A stretch of DNA of 64,000 bases from Stappia sediminis (GTDB taxonomy: Bacteria; Pseudomonadota; Alphaproteobacteria; Rhizobiales; Stappiaceae): the NCBI RefSeq assembly GCF_009826895.1, contig NZ_WUMV01000007.1, positions 124,001 to 188,000 on the forward strand, in the 5' to 3' direction. The notes below the pieces were generated by a model, which was given only the letters and a program-made list of their open reading frames with translations, did not search any database and was not told the origin of the DNA. The position numbers and the translations under genes are program-made. Positions 18,386-25,464 of the stretch are shown one piece after another. The first letter of the stretch is position 1. Each line of letters starts with the position of its first letter.

Positions 18386-18451
18386 TTCGGGCCTTCCTCC
18401 GCAGTGAGGTGGTTGTCGGTCTTTATTTTCTCAACCGTTTCAATGATAACA

Positions 18452-18465
18452 ATGACGAATGTCAA
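18452..18465. promoter_or_regulatory. Imperfect FixK/FNR-like box in a divergent promoter region
   Basis: ATGACGAATGTCAA has one mismatch to TTGAC-N4-GTCAA. It lies 67 bp from the start of the minus-strand 126-residue gene and 128 bp from the APH-AAA gene. A TATTGC at 18488-18493 is at the class II spacing for the plus strand, but it is a poor -10, so the direction is uncertain. Confidence 0.4.
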
Positions 18466-18592
18466 ACACCCGCAATCAACTGGCAAGTATTGCCGATAGA
18501 GATGATTAAGGATCAATATCTCTGCCTCAGCGACAGATTTTGCTCTTCAGCCTACGTTTTACATATTGTTCTGAAGAAACCGGAATCAAAGA

Positions 18593-20161
18593 ATGACTCA
18601 AGCGGCGACAGCATCGGGCAAAGAAACGAACCAGGAACGTGTCATCGCATTCATGAGCGATGGGCGGACCCACGGCGGTGCGGATGTCAAAAGGATCGAC
18701 ACCCATGCGGCAATCGTTTTCCTCGCCGGCCAAAAGGCCTACAAACTGAAGCGGGCCGTGCGCTTCCCCTTCCTGGATTTCTCCACGCTCGAAAAACGCA
18801 AGGCGGCCTGCGACCGCGAAATCGAGCGCAACCGCCTGTTCGCACCCGATATTTATCTGGGTGTCGAGCCCGTTACCCGCGATGATAGTGGCAATCTTGC
18901 GATTTCCGGCGACGGAGAAACGATCGACTGGCTGGTCGTCATGCGCCGCTTCGACGAGATGAAGACGCTCGACCATATTGCCGACCGACATGGTATAGAC
19001 GATGCGCTGGCCGATGGACTGGCCGACATCATGGTCGAAGCCCACTCGAAGGCGGAAGTGCGCGATGCGGCGAGCTGGATCATCGATCTCGGCCGATACC
19101 TCGAACAGAACGACGAAGCTTTTCGCGCCGACCCGGATCTTTTTCCGCAGCACAGAGCCGAAGCCCTTACCCTGGAAGCGCGCAAGACCTATCACCGTCT
19201 CGGCGAGTTGCTTCACGCGCGCGGACGTCAGGGAAAAGTCCGGCTCGGGCACGGCGATGCTCACCTTGGAAACATCGTCCTGATCGAGGGCAAGCCGTCG
19301 CTTTTCGACGCGGTGGAATTCGACGACACCATTGCAACCGGCGACATCCTTTACGATCTCGCCTTTCTGCTGATGGACCTTTGGGAACGCGGGGAACGCA
19401 TTGCGGCCAATCGCGTTTTCAACCGCTATCTCGCGCTAGGCAGCGGTGCAACGGATTACGACGCGCTGACCGCGCTGCCCTTCTTCCTGATGATGCGCGC
19501 CGCGATCCGCGCCAAGGTGACCGCCGCCGCCCTCCCCCATCAACCCGCGGAAGGGCGGCCAGCTGCGGCCGCATCCGCCCGCCGCTATTTCGAGTGCGCG
19601 GAACGCTTCATGGAGCCGCATACGCCACGGCTTTTCGCGATTGGCGGGCTATCGGGCACCGGAAAGACAACACAGGCGCGCCTGCTCGCGCCGCTCGTAG
19701 GACATCCTCCGGGTGCGGTTCTGCTCAGGACCGATGTCTTCCGCAAGCGGCACTTGGGCCTCGGCGAAACCGAGCCCGCGCCACCGGAAGCCTATGAACC
19801 CCAGGCGCATGCGGAGATTTACGATCTCATGCTGAACGCGGCGGACCGCTGTCTTGCAGGCGGCTGCAGCGTGATCCTCGATGCGGTATTCGCCCGCGAA
19901 GAAGAGAGAGAGGCGGCAAGGCGGCTGGCGAAGGCCCTTGAATTGCCCTTTGCCGGGATCTGGCTTGAAGCCCCTCACGAAGTCAAAACATCGCGCGTCA
20001 CGGCCCGCAAGGCTGACGCGTCGGACGCAAGCGCGAAGGTCGTCGCCATGCAGGAAAGCTTCGATCTAGGCCGAATGGATTGGCAACGCATCGACGCTTC
20101 GCGGAGTATTGACGAGATTCAGGAGGAGCTTGGCGAATATCTTGGCGTTCGCACCGGATGA
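18593..20161 (+). CDS. APH-like kinase fused to an AAA/P-loop kinase
   Basis: 522 residues. The N-terminal two thirds (about 30-345) is aminoglycoside-phosphotransferase-like, with the catalytic loop VRLGHGDAHLGNIVL and the magnesium segment FDAVEFDD. The C-terminal part (about 350-515) is a P-loop kinase with Walker A GGLSGTGKTT and a later DAVFAREEEREAARRLA, like gluconate kinase or COG0645. This fusion is conserved in many proteobacteria and its substrate is not known. It is not expected to give drug resistance. Position beside hsp20, uspA and the Pat-like gene suggests a stress or dormancy role. Confidence 0.82.
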   Translation: MTQAATASGKETNQERVIAFMSDGRTHGGADVKRIDTHAAIVFLAGQKAYKLKRAVRFPFLDFSTLEKRKAACDREIERNRLFAPDIYLGVEPVTRDDSGNLAISGDGETIDWLVVMRRFDEMKTLDHIADRHGIDDALADGLADIMVEAHSKAEVRDAASWIIDLGRYLEQNDEAFRADPDLFPQHRAEALTLEARKTYHRLGELLHARGRQGKVRLGHGDAHLGNIVLIEGKPSLFDAVEFDDTIATGDILYDLAFLLMDLWERGERIAANRVFNRYLALGSGATDYDALTALPFFLMMRAAIRAKVTAAALPHQPAEGRPAAAASARRYFECAERFMEPHTPRLFAIGGLSGTGKTTQARLLAPLVGHPPGAVLLRTDVFRKRHLGLGETEPAPPEAYEPQAHAEIYDLMLNAADRCLAGGCSVILDAVFAREEEREAARRLAKALELPFAGIWLEAPHEVKTSRVTARKADASDASAKVVAMQESFDLGRMDWQRIDASRSIDEIQEELGEYLGVRTG

Positions 20162-20249
20162 ACCTCCGCCAGCGGATTTGAACCCGGATTTCATGACAAG
20201 CCCGCTCTGAATTCCTATGATTTGCGTATTTAAGATTGAGGCCGATCGC

Positions 20250-21152
20250 ATGGTCAGGGTTTCATCCCGTGCAATAGTCGCTGCCGCTTGCCTGATCGCA
20301 GCCGCCGTTGCACCGCTCCGAATTTCGAGCGCTCAAGAGGACGGCGCGGTAACCCTTGGCGGCGAAATTTCATCCGGCAAGGCAAGGAACGGGAATATCA
20401 CGTTCCACCTCGAAATGGCGAAGGACCCGGCAAGCGCAGAACAGGTGCCATTGCTTTCGATCGTCTACCGCGGACGGCAGGTGCTGCGCCAATTCGGTTC
20501 GCCCGGCGGCTTCGGCGGACCATACGGGAGTGCCCGTTTCGCTGAAGTGGATAACTCAAACGACACGCCCGAGGTGATATTTTCAACGTTTTCCGGAGGC
20601 GCCCATTGCTGCACGCAAATGCAGGTCGCGACGAAAGCCGGGCCGATTTCCTGGACGATGGTCGACCTTGGCGCGTGGGACGGTGAAGGCCCAACGGTTT
20701 CAGACCTTGATGGCGATGGCACCGGGGAATTTTCCACGGTCGATCAGCGCTTCCTCTATGCCTTCGACTGTTACGCCTGCAGCGCTGCGCCCAAGCAAAT
20801 TCTGGCGATCAGGGATGGCAGGCTCGAAGACGTTTCCCGCCAGGACCGTTTCCGCCAGGTACAGGAACGCCATCTGGCCAGGATGATCGACTGGCAACGA
20901 CAGGCAGCGCAGCCGGGACAGGAGTTTTCGCCGGGCTTCTATGCCGGCTACGTGGCACAAAGTGCTCTTCTCGGCAAGGGATCGAGAGCCTGGGAGGAAA
21001 TGCTTTCCGCCTACTCTCCTTCCCGGGACCCCGGTTACGAGATGTGCCGCAACCAACCCTATCCGGGACAATGCGGGCCGGACGAGAAGATGCAAGTCGG
21101 CTTTCCCGAAGCTCTAAGATCGTTCCTGAAGGCGTTCGGATACGATTTCTGA
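20250..21152 (+). CDS. Secreted protein of unknown function
   Basis: 300 residues. A signal peptide runs to about residue 28 (AAACLIAAAVAPLRISSA-QE). The mature protein has a paired cysteine GGAHCCTQMQV, a calcium-loop-like DLDGDGTGEFS, a YACSAAP motif and two more cysteines near the C terminus (YEMCRNQPYPGQCGP), so disulfides in the periplasm are likely. I know no function. ATG 20250 has GAGG nine bases upstream; an earlier ATG at 20217 would spoil the signal peptide. Confidence 0.75.
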   Translation: MVRVSSRAIVAAACLIAAAVAPLRISSAQEDGAVTLGGEISSGKARNGNITFHLEMAKDPASAEQVPLLSIVYRGRQVLRQFGSPGGFGGPYGSARFAEVDNSNDTPEVIFSTFSGGAHCCTQMQVATKAGPISWTMVDLGAWDGEGPTVSDLDGDGTGEFSTVDQRFLYAFDCYACSAAPKQILAIRDGRLEDVSRQDRFRQVQERHLARMIDWQRQAAQPGQEFSPGFYAGYVAQSALLGKGSRAWEEMLSAYSPSRDPGYEMCRNQPYPGQCGPDEKMQVGFPEALRSFLKAFGYDF

Positions 21153-21171
21153 TTTCGCATGCCGCCTCGAT

Positions 21172-21214
21172 CAAAAAAGAAGCCGGCGCTCCCTCGAATT
21201 CGGGACCGCCGGCA
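21172..21214 (-). terminator. Terminator downstream of the GcrA-like gene
   Basis: On the minus strand GCCGGCGGTCCC pairs with GGGAGCGCCGGC (one mismatch) over an 8-nt loop, followed by TTCTTTTTTG. It lies 134 bp after the stop of the GcrA-like gene, between convergent genes. Confidence 0.8.
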
Positions 21215-21347
21215 GTTCGACCGCTCGGGAGGCTGCGTCGTAACTCTCTTGAAATCGCCTGGCATTTTTGGATCTGATGAGGTCGCCTGAGATTTGGGGC
21301 CTCTTGCCCGCACCAGCGGCCAGAAGGTGCCGCTCGCCGGCAGCGGA

Positions 21348-21902
21348 TCAACTTGCCAGGGCTTTTACAAAATCCTGCTGGTCCTGTCGGCTTTCCCTCT
21401 TTTCATCTCGCTTGCGCAAAGGGCGGTAAGCAAGGCGGTGGTGGAATTCGCAATAGGATTTGCCACCTTCCGCGTTCTGGCTGCAAAAATGAAAATCAGG
21501 GTCGCCAGGATCGCCTATGGGCCATTTGCAGGTGTTGTGCTTCAGTTCCATCAAGGTGGAATGCGTTTCCTGCAGCGACAGGTCGCTGCCGCGTTCAAGC
21601 GCTACTGGCCCAAAGCCGAGCGAGCGCTCTGCGCGCAGCGGCCCCTCGCGATGCTGACCGGGCAGACGTGGACTTGCCTTGGCCATACTGCCTATACGGG
21701 CAAGCGAAGGCTTCGCGCGAAGGCGGCGCGGCTTCGGGCCAGAACGCGCAACCGGAGAACGTTTGGGCAAGTTCAACCTGTGCGCCTTGCCGATTATCGC
21801 ATTGCGGGTAAAGCAATCCATCGTCCGAGCGATCTGACTGGCACTCAGCCCTTGCAGCCATAATTTTTTCAGGAGATCTTCACGTTCCGGCGTCCAGACC
21901 AT
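21348..21902 (-). CDS. GcrA-family cell-cycle regulator, divergent paralogue
   Basis: 184 residues. The N-terminal helix-turn-helix (WTPEREDLLKKLWLQGLSASQIARTMDCFTRNAIIGK, 3-40) and the C-terminal zinc-like motif (NTCKWPIGDPGDPDFHFC ... YCEFHHRLAY, about 123-160) are the two GcrA hallmarks. GcrA binds sigma70 and methylated GANTC sites to activate cell-cycle genes. This copy differs from the usual form at otherwise conserved places (MVWT for MNWT, TMDCFTRN for LGGVTRN, FCSQN for FCGN), so it is probably a second paralogue with the main gcrA elsewhere. Confidence 0.8.
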   Translation of the reverse strand: MVWTPEREDLLKKLWLQGLSASQIARTMDCFTRNAIIGKAHRLNLPKRSPVARSGPKPRRLRAKPSLARIGSMAKASPRLPGQHREGPLRAERSLGFGPVALERGSDLSLQETHSTLMELKHNTCKWPIGDPGDPDFHFCSQNAEGGKSYCEFHHRLAYRPLRKRDEKRESRQDQQDFVKALAS

Positions 21903-22281
21903 CTGTCATTTCCCATTCGCGCAAGGCGCGTATCGAAAGCCCCCGCGTTGCCGCCCGTGATCCGACGAAATCCGATCATGAAGGCCGTCAACACTTTCCT
22001 GCCGATCGAAAACGAACCTTCCGGCGGTTCACTTCGTATCGGGCAAGGCTTTCCCGTTCCCGGACGAAACCCCTTCCGGCTTCGATCGGGCATACGCGGC
22101 GATCAATGTTCAGGTTGCAGGTGCCAGGCTCCGGCAGCTTATACGCCACCGATCGTCAAACTACGCCATGAACAAAAAGTTCGACAATTGCCTCATCTAT
22201 CCGTAGTCCCCAACCACAGGTAGATCATAGTGAACAAATTCTTAAAGGGTCAATGAATAACAATTTTCAGTTTGAATTTTA
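21903..22281. other. Intergenic region, no gene seen
   Basis: 379 bp between the GcrA-like gene and the AT-rich winged-helix gene. Short frames here lack ribosome sites and recognisable motifs. G+C falls sharply from about 22200 onward, marking the left edge of an AT-rich patch. Confidence 0.5.
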
Positions 22282-22701
22282 CTATTTATTTTCAAGAATC
22301 ATGTTTTTAATTTCGCGAATAACGATATCTGAAATTTCTCTCTTAAAGTTTTTATTTACTTTATCAATCACTTGATTCGGATGCGCAATTGGAATTTCCT
22401 TTGACAATTCATAAGTCAACCGATTTTGTGATTTTTTAACAGATAATATTCCTTCTTCACACATTTTCTCAACCTTCCGGCGTACTGTGGAATAAGGTAT
22501 ATCGGTTTCCTCCGAGATTAAATCCAGGTCCGCCTCAAGTTCATTCGAATTGGCAATTGCTATTGTTGTGATTATCATGAGCATGCTGAATTCGTTTACT
22601 TTATATTCTTCCATGAAACGAAAAGTCAGGCTGAAGAACATCTCATAAATTCGGAGGATACTATGCGCCTCTGAAGATAACTTATGGTGATGGATGTTCA
22701 T
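22282..22701 (-). CDS. Winged-helix (MarR-like) regulator, AT-rich
   Basis: 139 residues. Helical N terminus, then a winged helix at about 50-100 with the recognition segment DLISEETDIPYSTVRRKVEKMCEEGIL and a wing LSVKKSQNRLTYEL. The C-terminal helices (VNKNFKREISDIVIREIKNMI) may dimerise. GGAGAGAG precedes ATG 22701. Base composition is about 30% G+C over the lines I counted, against about 60% around it, and its codon use (Lys AAA, Ile ATA/ATT) is foreign: a recent acquisition. Size and layout match the next gene, 22868-23287. Confidence 0.75.
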   Translation of the reverse strand: MNIHHHKLSSEAHSILRIYEMFFSLTFRFMEEYKVNEFSMLMIITTIAIANSNELEADLDLISEETDIPYSTVRRKVEKMCEEGILSVKKSQNRLTYELSKEIPIAHPNQVIDKVNKNFKREISDIVIREIKNMILENK

Positions 22702-22867
22702 TCCGCACTCTCTCCATTGCGATCATTCGTCAATTTGAAGAAACATAAGAAATATGCAGCACTCTTCTATCAGGAAAAATCGCAATGGCTTGAACGCAGC
22801 TACCCACCCTCGAATAAGCATTTACTGCGGTAAACATGAACCGGCCAGAAATTGGCTACCAGATTCC

Positions 22868-23287
22868 TTACTCTTCATTGATCAGGTCGAAAATCAGCTC
22901 CATCAGCGTTTGGACCATTTCCTCCGTCAAATCCACCGCCACACCGGCCGGCGGCTCCGGGTTCCACAAGATATCCGCACCGAGCTTGAAGACCGTGCCC
23001 TTGCCCTCCCGCTCCTTCACCACGACCCCTTGATCCAGAAACGGCCGCAAACGGCGGTCCACCGTCGAACGGGAGGCGGCGAGTTTTTCGGCAAGCAATT
23101 CAGCATCCATCGGCACTGAGCCGAGATCCCCGAGCGCAATCAGTACGAGCATGGTCAGATCTACAGGATCATGCGCTCCAAAGCGCTCGCGCAACTGCAA
23201 CGTTAGTTCGTAGTAGGCATTCAATAGCCGAAGCGCACGAAAGCGTGCGCTCCGGAACTCTTCCGGATTCACAGTTCCCGACAACAA
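22868..23287 (-). CDS. Winged-helix (MarR-like) regulator, native composition
   Basis: 139 residues from the TTG at 23287 (AGGGGG lies seven bases upstream; a GTG at 23272 is an alternative). The layout is the same as in the neighbour at 22282: helical start (LLNAYYELTLQLRERFG), winged helix with ELLAEKLAASRSTVDRRLRPFLDQGVV, wing KEREGKGTVFKL, helical end. The shared core, x-STV-x-R-x, and equal length suggest distant paralogues, but this gene has normal high G+C. The target is unknown. Confidence 0.75.
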   Translation of the reverse strand: MLSGTVNPEEFRSARFRALRLLNAYYELTLQLRERFGAHDPVDLTMLVLIALGDLGSVPMDAELLAEKLAASRSTVDRRLRPFLDQGVVVKEREGKGTVFKLGADILWNPEPPAGVAVDLTEEMVQTLMELIFDLINEE

Positions 23288-23718
23288 ATTCGCCCCCTGT
23301 TCGGGTATTTCGACGCCGCTGGCTCTTATTCACATGGCGTGCGTGGCCACCGATTCATGGGCGCAGTATTTTGTTAGCCTTTATAACTTCGCAACAAACG
23401 AGATATTTAATGGTAAATATCACCAAGCAGTAACCTAAATTTTTACATTAATTTGATTGGTAAATATTACACTTAACGAAACGTCATTAGATACATAAAC
23501 GACTTGCACTTGCATTTACCAAGACTGCAAACAGTTCCGCATGAATTCTATTAATCGGAGATCGGGAGTGCATTTCACGAAAAGGAAGTCGCTTTCGCCG
23601 CCAGACACAGGCCCGGATTTTATATGGCGGAGCAAGGTCGCGCAAAAACGTCATGGATACCGTTACCTGCGATGACAGGTCACAGGCCAAATTCAAGAAA
23701 CGGTAAACTTCGGGAGGA
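23288..23718. other. AT-rich intergenic region beside tRNA-His
   Basis: 431 bp with no convincing gene. It holds two direct repeats, TGGTAAATATCAC (23411-23423) and TGGTAAATATTAC (23458-23470), 47 bp apart, which could be operators for one of the two winged-helix proteins. Around 23565-23602 is a decayed stretch resembling the interspersed palindromic repeat. The AT-rich part lies just 3' of the tRNA gene, where elements often integrate. Confidence 0.45.
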
Positions 23719-23795
23719 TGGTACAGACGGGTGGATTCGAACCACCGACCTTCGGAGCCACAATCCGACGCTCTAACCAACTGAGCTACGTCTGC
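23719..23795 (-). tRNA. tRNA-His (GTG anticodon)
   Basis: On the minus strand: acceptor GCAGACG / CGTCTGT, D arm TAGCTCAGTTGGTTAGAGC, anticodon stem TCGGA / TCCGA with loop TTGTGGC (anticodon GTG), T arm with GGTTCGAATCC. The discriminator is A73 and the CCA end is encoded (23721-23719). There is no G at -1, the base that marks tRNA-His in most bacteria; lack of G-1 with A73 is known from alphaproteobacteria. Confidence 0.95.
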
Positions 23796-23908
23796 TTGCG
23801 CGAATGGCGCGGAAACTAAGCGCTAATCCCGAGGAATGCAAGAGGCTTCAACCCGCCGAATCCCGGATTCTCCACAAGGCTGACACCATACCGGAATTAC
23901 CGAAGGCA

Positions 23909-23938
23909 AATAAAAACCCGGACCAAACGGCCCGGGTT
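23909..23938 (-). terminator. Terminator of the first phasin gene
   Basis: On the minus strand AACCCGG pairs with CCGGGTT across a short loop, followed by TTTATTTG. It lies about 43 bp after the phasin stop at 23981. Confidence 0.8.
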
Positions 23939-23980
23939 CTTGTGTTCGAATTCGATCGACCACGAATGGCGTCAAACGGT

Positions 23981-24490
23981 TCAGGCTGCCTTGAAAGGCT
24001 TGAAGGACTTTTCGACCGCATCCTTCACCGGAGCGGAAAGCTCGGTGGCGAATTTGGTCGAGAATTCCTGAATGTCCTTAGCCTGGGCCGTCAGCGTCTC
24101 GAACTGGGTGCGGGCAAAGCTCGACTGCAGCTCGATAGCCTCGGCAACCGACTTGGCGCCCATCAGGTCCTTGAGGAGCTGGAAGGTCGCGTCGGAATTC
24201 GCCTTGGCAACATCCAGCGCCTTGGCGTTGAAGTCGATCGTGCCCTGACGCGTCGTCTGGAACGTGTCTTCCAGAAGATCGGTTGCTTCTTCGGCCGCGG
24301 TCTTCACCTTGGCATAGGCGTCGCGCGCCTGCTCGATGGACTTCTCGGCAAACTCGCGGGCAGCGCCCGGAATTTCCACATTCGGCATGGCGAATGCCTC
24401 GAAGTTCGGAAGCGCGGTCTTGGGCGCAGCAGACTTGGTGGACTTCGCGCGCGCCGTCTTGGAAGCGGTGGTCTGGGTGTTCTCGGTCAT
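23981..24490 (-). CDS. Phasin family protein
   Basis: 169 residues. An Ala/Lys/Thr-rich disordered start (about 1-30) is followed by a long amphipathic helical phasin domain: PGAAREFAEKSIEQARDAYAKVK, then ELQSSFARTQFETLTAQAKDIQEF. Phasins coat polyhydroxybutyrate granules and limit their size. AGGAGA precedes ATG 24490. Paired PhaR-like sites lie 130-160 bp upstream. A second phasin gene is immediately upstream on the same strand. Confidence 0.92.
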   Translation of the reverse strand: MTENTQTTASKTARAKSTKSAAPKTALPNFEAFAMPNVEIPGAAREFAEKSIEQARDAYAKVKTAAEEATDLLEDTFQTTRQGTIDFNAKALDVAKANSDATFQLLKDLMGAKSVAEAIELQSSFARTQFETLTAQAKDIQEFSTKFATELSAPVKDAVEKSFKPFKAA

Positions 24491-24618
24491 GATGTGATCT
24501 CCTATCGTGTCTCGTTGGATGCGGTCCTGGCTGAATGAAGCCTTGCAAAGACCGCCGGCCGAACCCGACAAATCCAAGGGTCGCCGTCATCCGCACCCGG
24601 AATATAGGAGAGGTTATT

Positions 24619-24647
24619 GTGCATTGCAATATTTTTTTGCAATGCAC
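24619..24647. promoter_or_regulatory. Paired PhaR-like sites upstream of the phasin gene
   Basis: GTGCATTGCAA (24619-24629) and TTGCAATGCAC (24637-24647) form a perfect 11-bp inverted repeat around a T-rich centre. Each arm holds TGC-N3-GCA, the core reported for the PHB regulator PhaR, and read outward each continues as TGCAATGCACMA. On the minus strand no T tract follows, so a terminator for the upstream phasin is unlikely. Confidence 0.6.
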
Positions 24648-24721
24648 CATTTTTATTGTCGGCGAAACATCGAGATTGCGCGGTTTTCGCTACGCGCTGA
24701 AAACGCCGGTCATGACCTCGT

Positions 24722-25105
24722 TCAAGGTTTGGTCGCCTTGGAAGCGTCCTGCGCCGTCTTGCTGGCCTTGTCGCTCAATTCGCGCGCCTGCTCGCCAAGC
24801 GTTTCCATCTGCTTGCGCATATATTCCTTATGCAGCTCAAGCATCTCGTTCGCATCGCCTGCCCGTACGAGCTTCTGCGCGAAATCGAAGGCGGAATTCA
24901 TATGCTCCTCGGCATATTCCATCGCCTTCTTGTTGATGTCGCTGGCGCCGCTTTGCATGGCCGAGGTCGAATCTTCCACCTTCGTAACGGCTTTCTGCGT
25001 CGCGGACATGAAATCGTCGAACGCCTTGCGGGCCTGATCCATGCTCTTGTCGGCGAATTCGCGCATTTGCTCGGGGATTTCGAAACCGGGCTGCTTGTCT
25101 GCCAT
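24722..25105 (-). CDS. Phasin family protein (second copy)
   Basis: 127 residues, fully helical: PEQMREFADKSMDQARKAFDDFMSATQKAV, then DINKKAMEYAEEHMNSAFDFAQKLV and HKEYMRKQMETLGEQARELSDKA, the heptad pattern of the phasin_2 family. The N-terminal block REFADKSMDQARKAFD matches REFAEKSIEQARDAYA of the neighbour, so the two are paralogues. GGAGG lies ten bases before ATG 25105. Likely a polyhydroxybutyrate granule coat protein. Confidence 0.9.
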   Translation of the reverse strand: MADKQPGFEIPEQMREFADKSMDQARKAFDDFMSATQKAVTKVEDSTSAMQSGASDINKKAMEYAEEHMNSAFDFAQKLVRAGDANEMLELHKEYMRKQMETLGEQARELSDKASKTAQDASKATKP

Positions 25106-25464
25106 GATCCTGGTACCTCCTTCTGATTTGCAGGCCGGCGCCGCACCGGCCGCCTGGAGTGGACCTGCCGCCGATGACGTCAAAATCGGCAATTCAGGCA
25201 TTTCCCTCGCAGTTTCCAACAGATCAGCATGCACGCGCAAGCACCCTGTTTCAACCGGCCCACGCCGATACCCCCGTTAACCACGTAGCAACATCAGACG
25301 GTCACACAGGAATGCCATGCGTGGACGACTCGACTCGGACGCGATATTAACTTCCTGTTTACCGGTCGTATAAGTATCGGGCACGTGACGCAACTGAGCT
25401 CCCCCGAGGAGAGCGCAGCGAACCGGGCGACAGGGACGACAGGAAAGAGGCGGAGCTGGCTTAG
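25106..25464. other. Divergent promoter region, phasin / histidine kinase
   Basis: 359 bp between the divergent phasin and kinase genes. The kinase side holds a CtrA-box-like promoter (25347-25374). I see no small gene and no TGC-N3-GCA pair here. Confidence 0.5.
25347..25374 (+). promoter_or_regulatory. CtrA-box-like promoter of the PAS histidine kinase
   Basis: TTAA (25347-25350), seven bases, TTTA (25358-25361) is one mismatch from the CtrA site TTAA-N7-TTAA. It overlaps a -35 position: TATAAG at 25369-25374 lies 16 bp after TTAACT, the usual geometry of CtrA-activated promoters. Confidence 0.45.

Noticed and set aside
18480-18530. ATGAT-N5-ATCAA near the APH-AAA promoter as a fourth FNR box
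   Set aside because: Half-sites are spaced five, not four, bases apart, and one is mismatched.
21948-22223. 91-codon frame in the gap next to the GcrA-like gene
   Set aside because: No ribosome site, no motif and no homology that I recognise.
23487-23780. Small open frame crossing tRNA-His
   Set aside because: It reads through a confident tRNA gene and has no ribosome site.
24619-24647. Reading the phasin inverted repeat as a terminator
   Set aside because: On the minus strand, where the phasin genes lie, no T run follows; the T run in the centre is the loop. Two PhaR-like sites explain it better.
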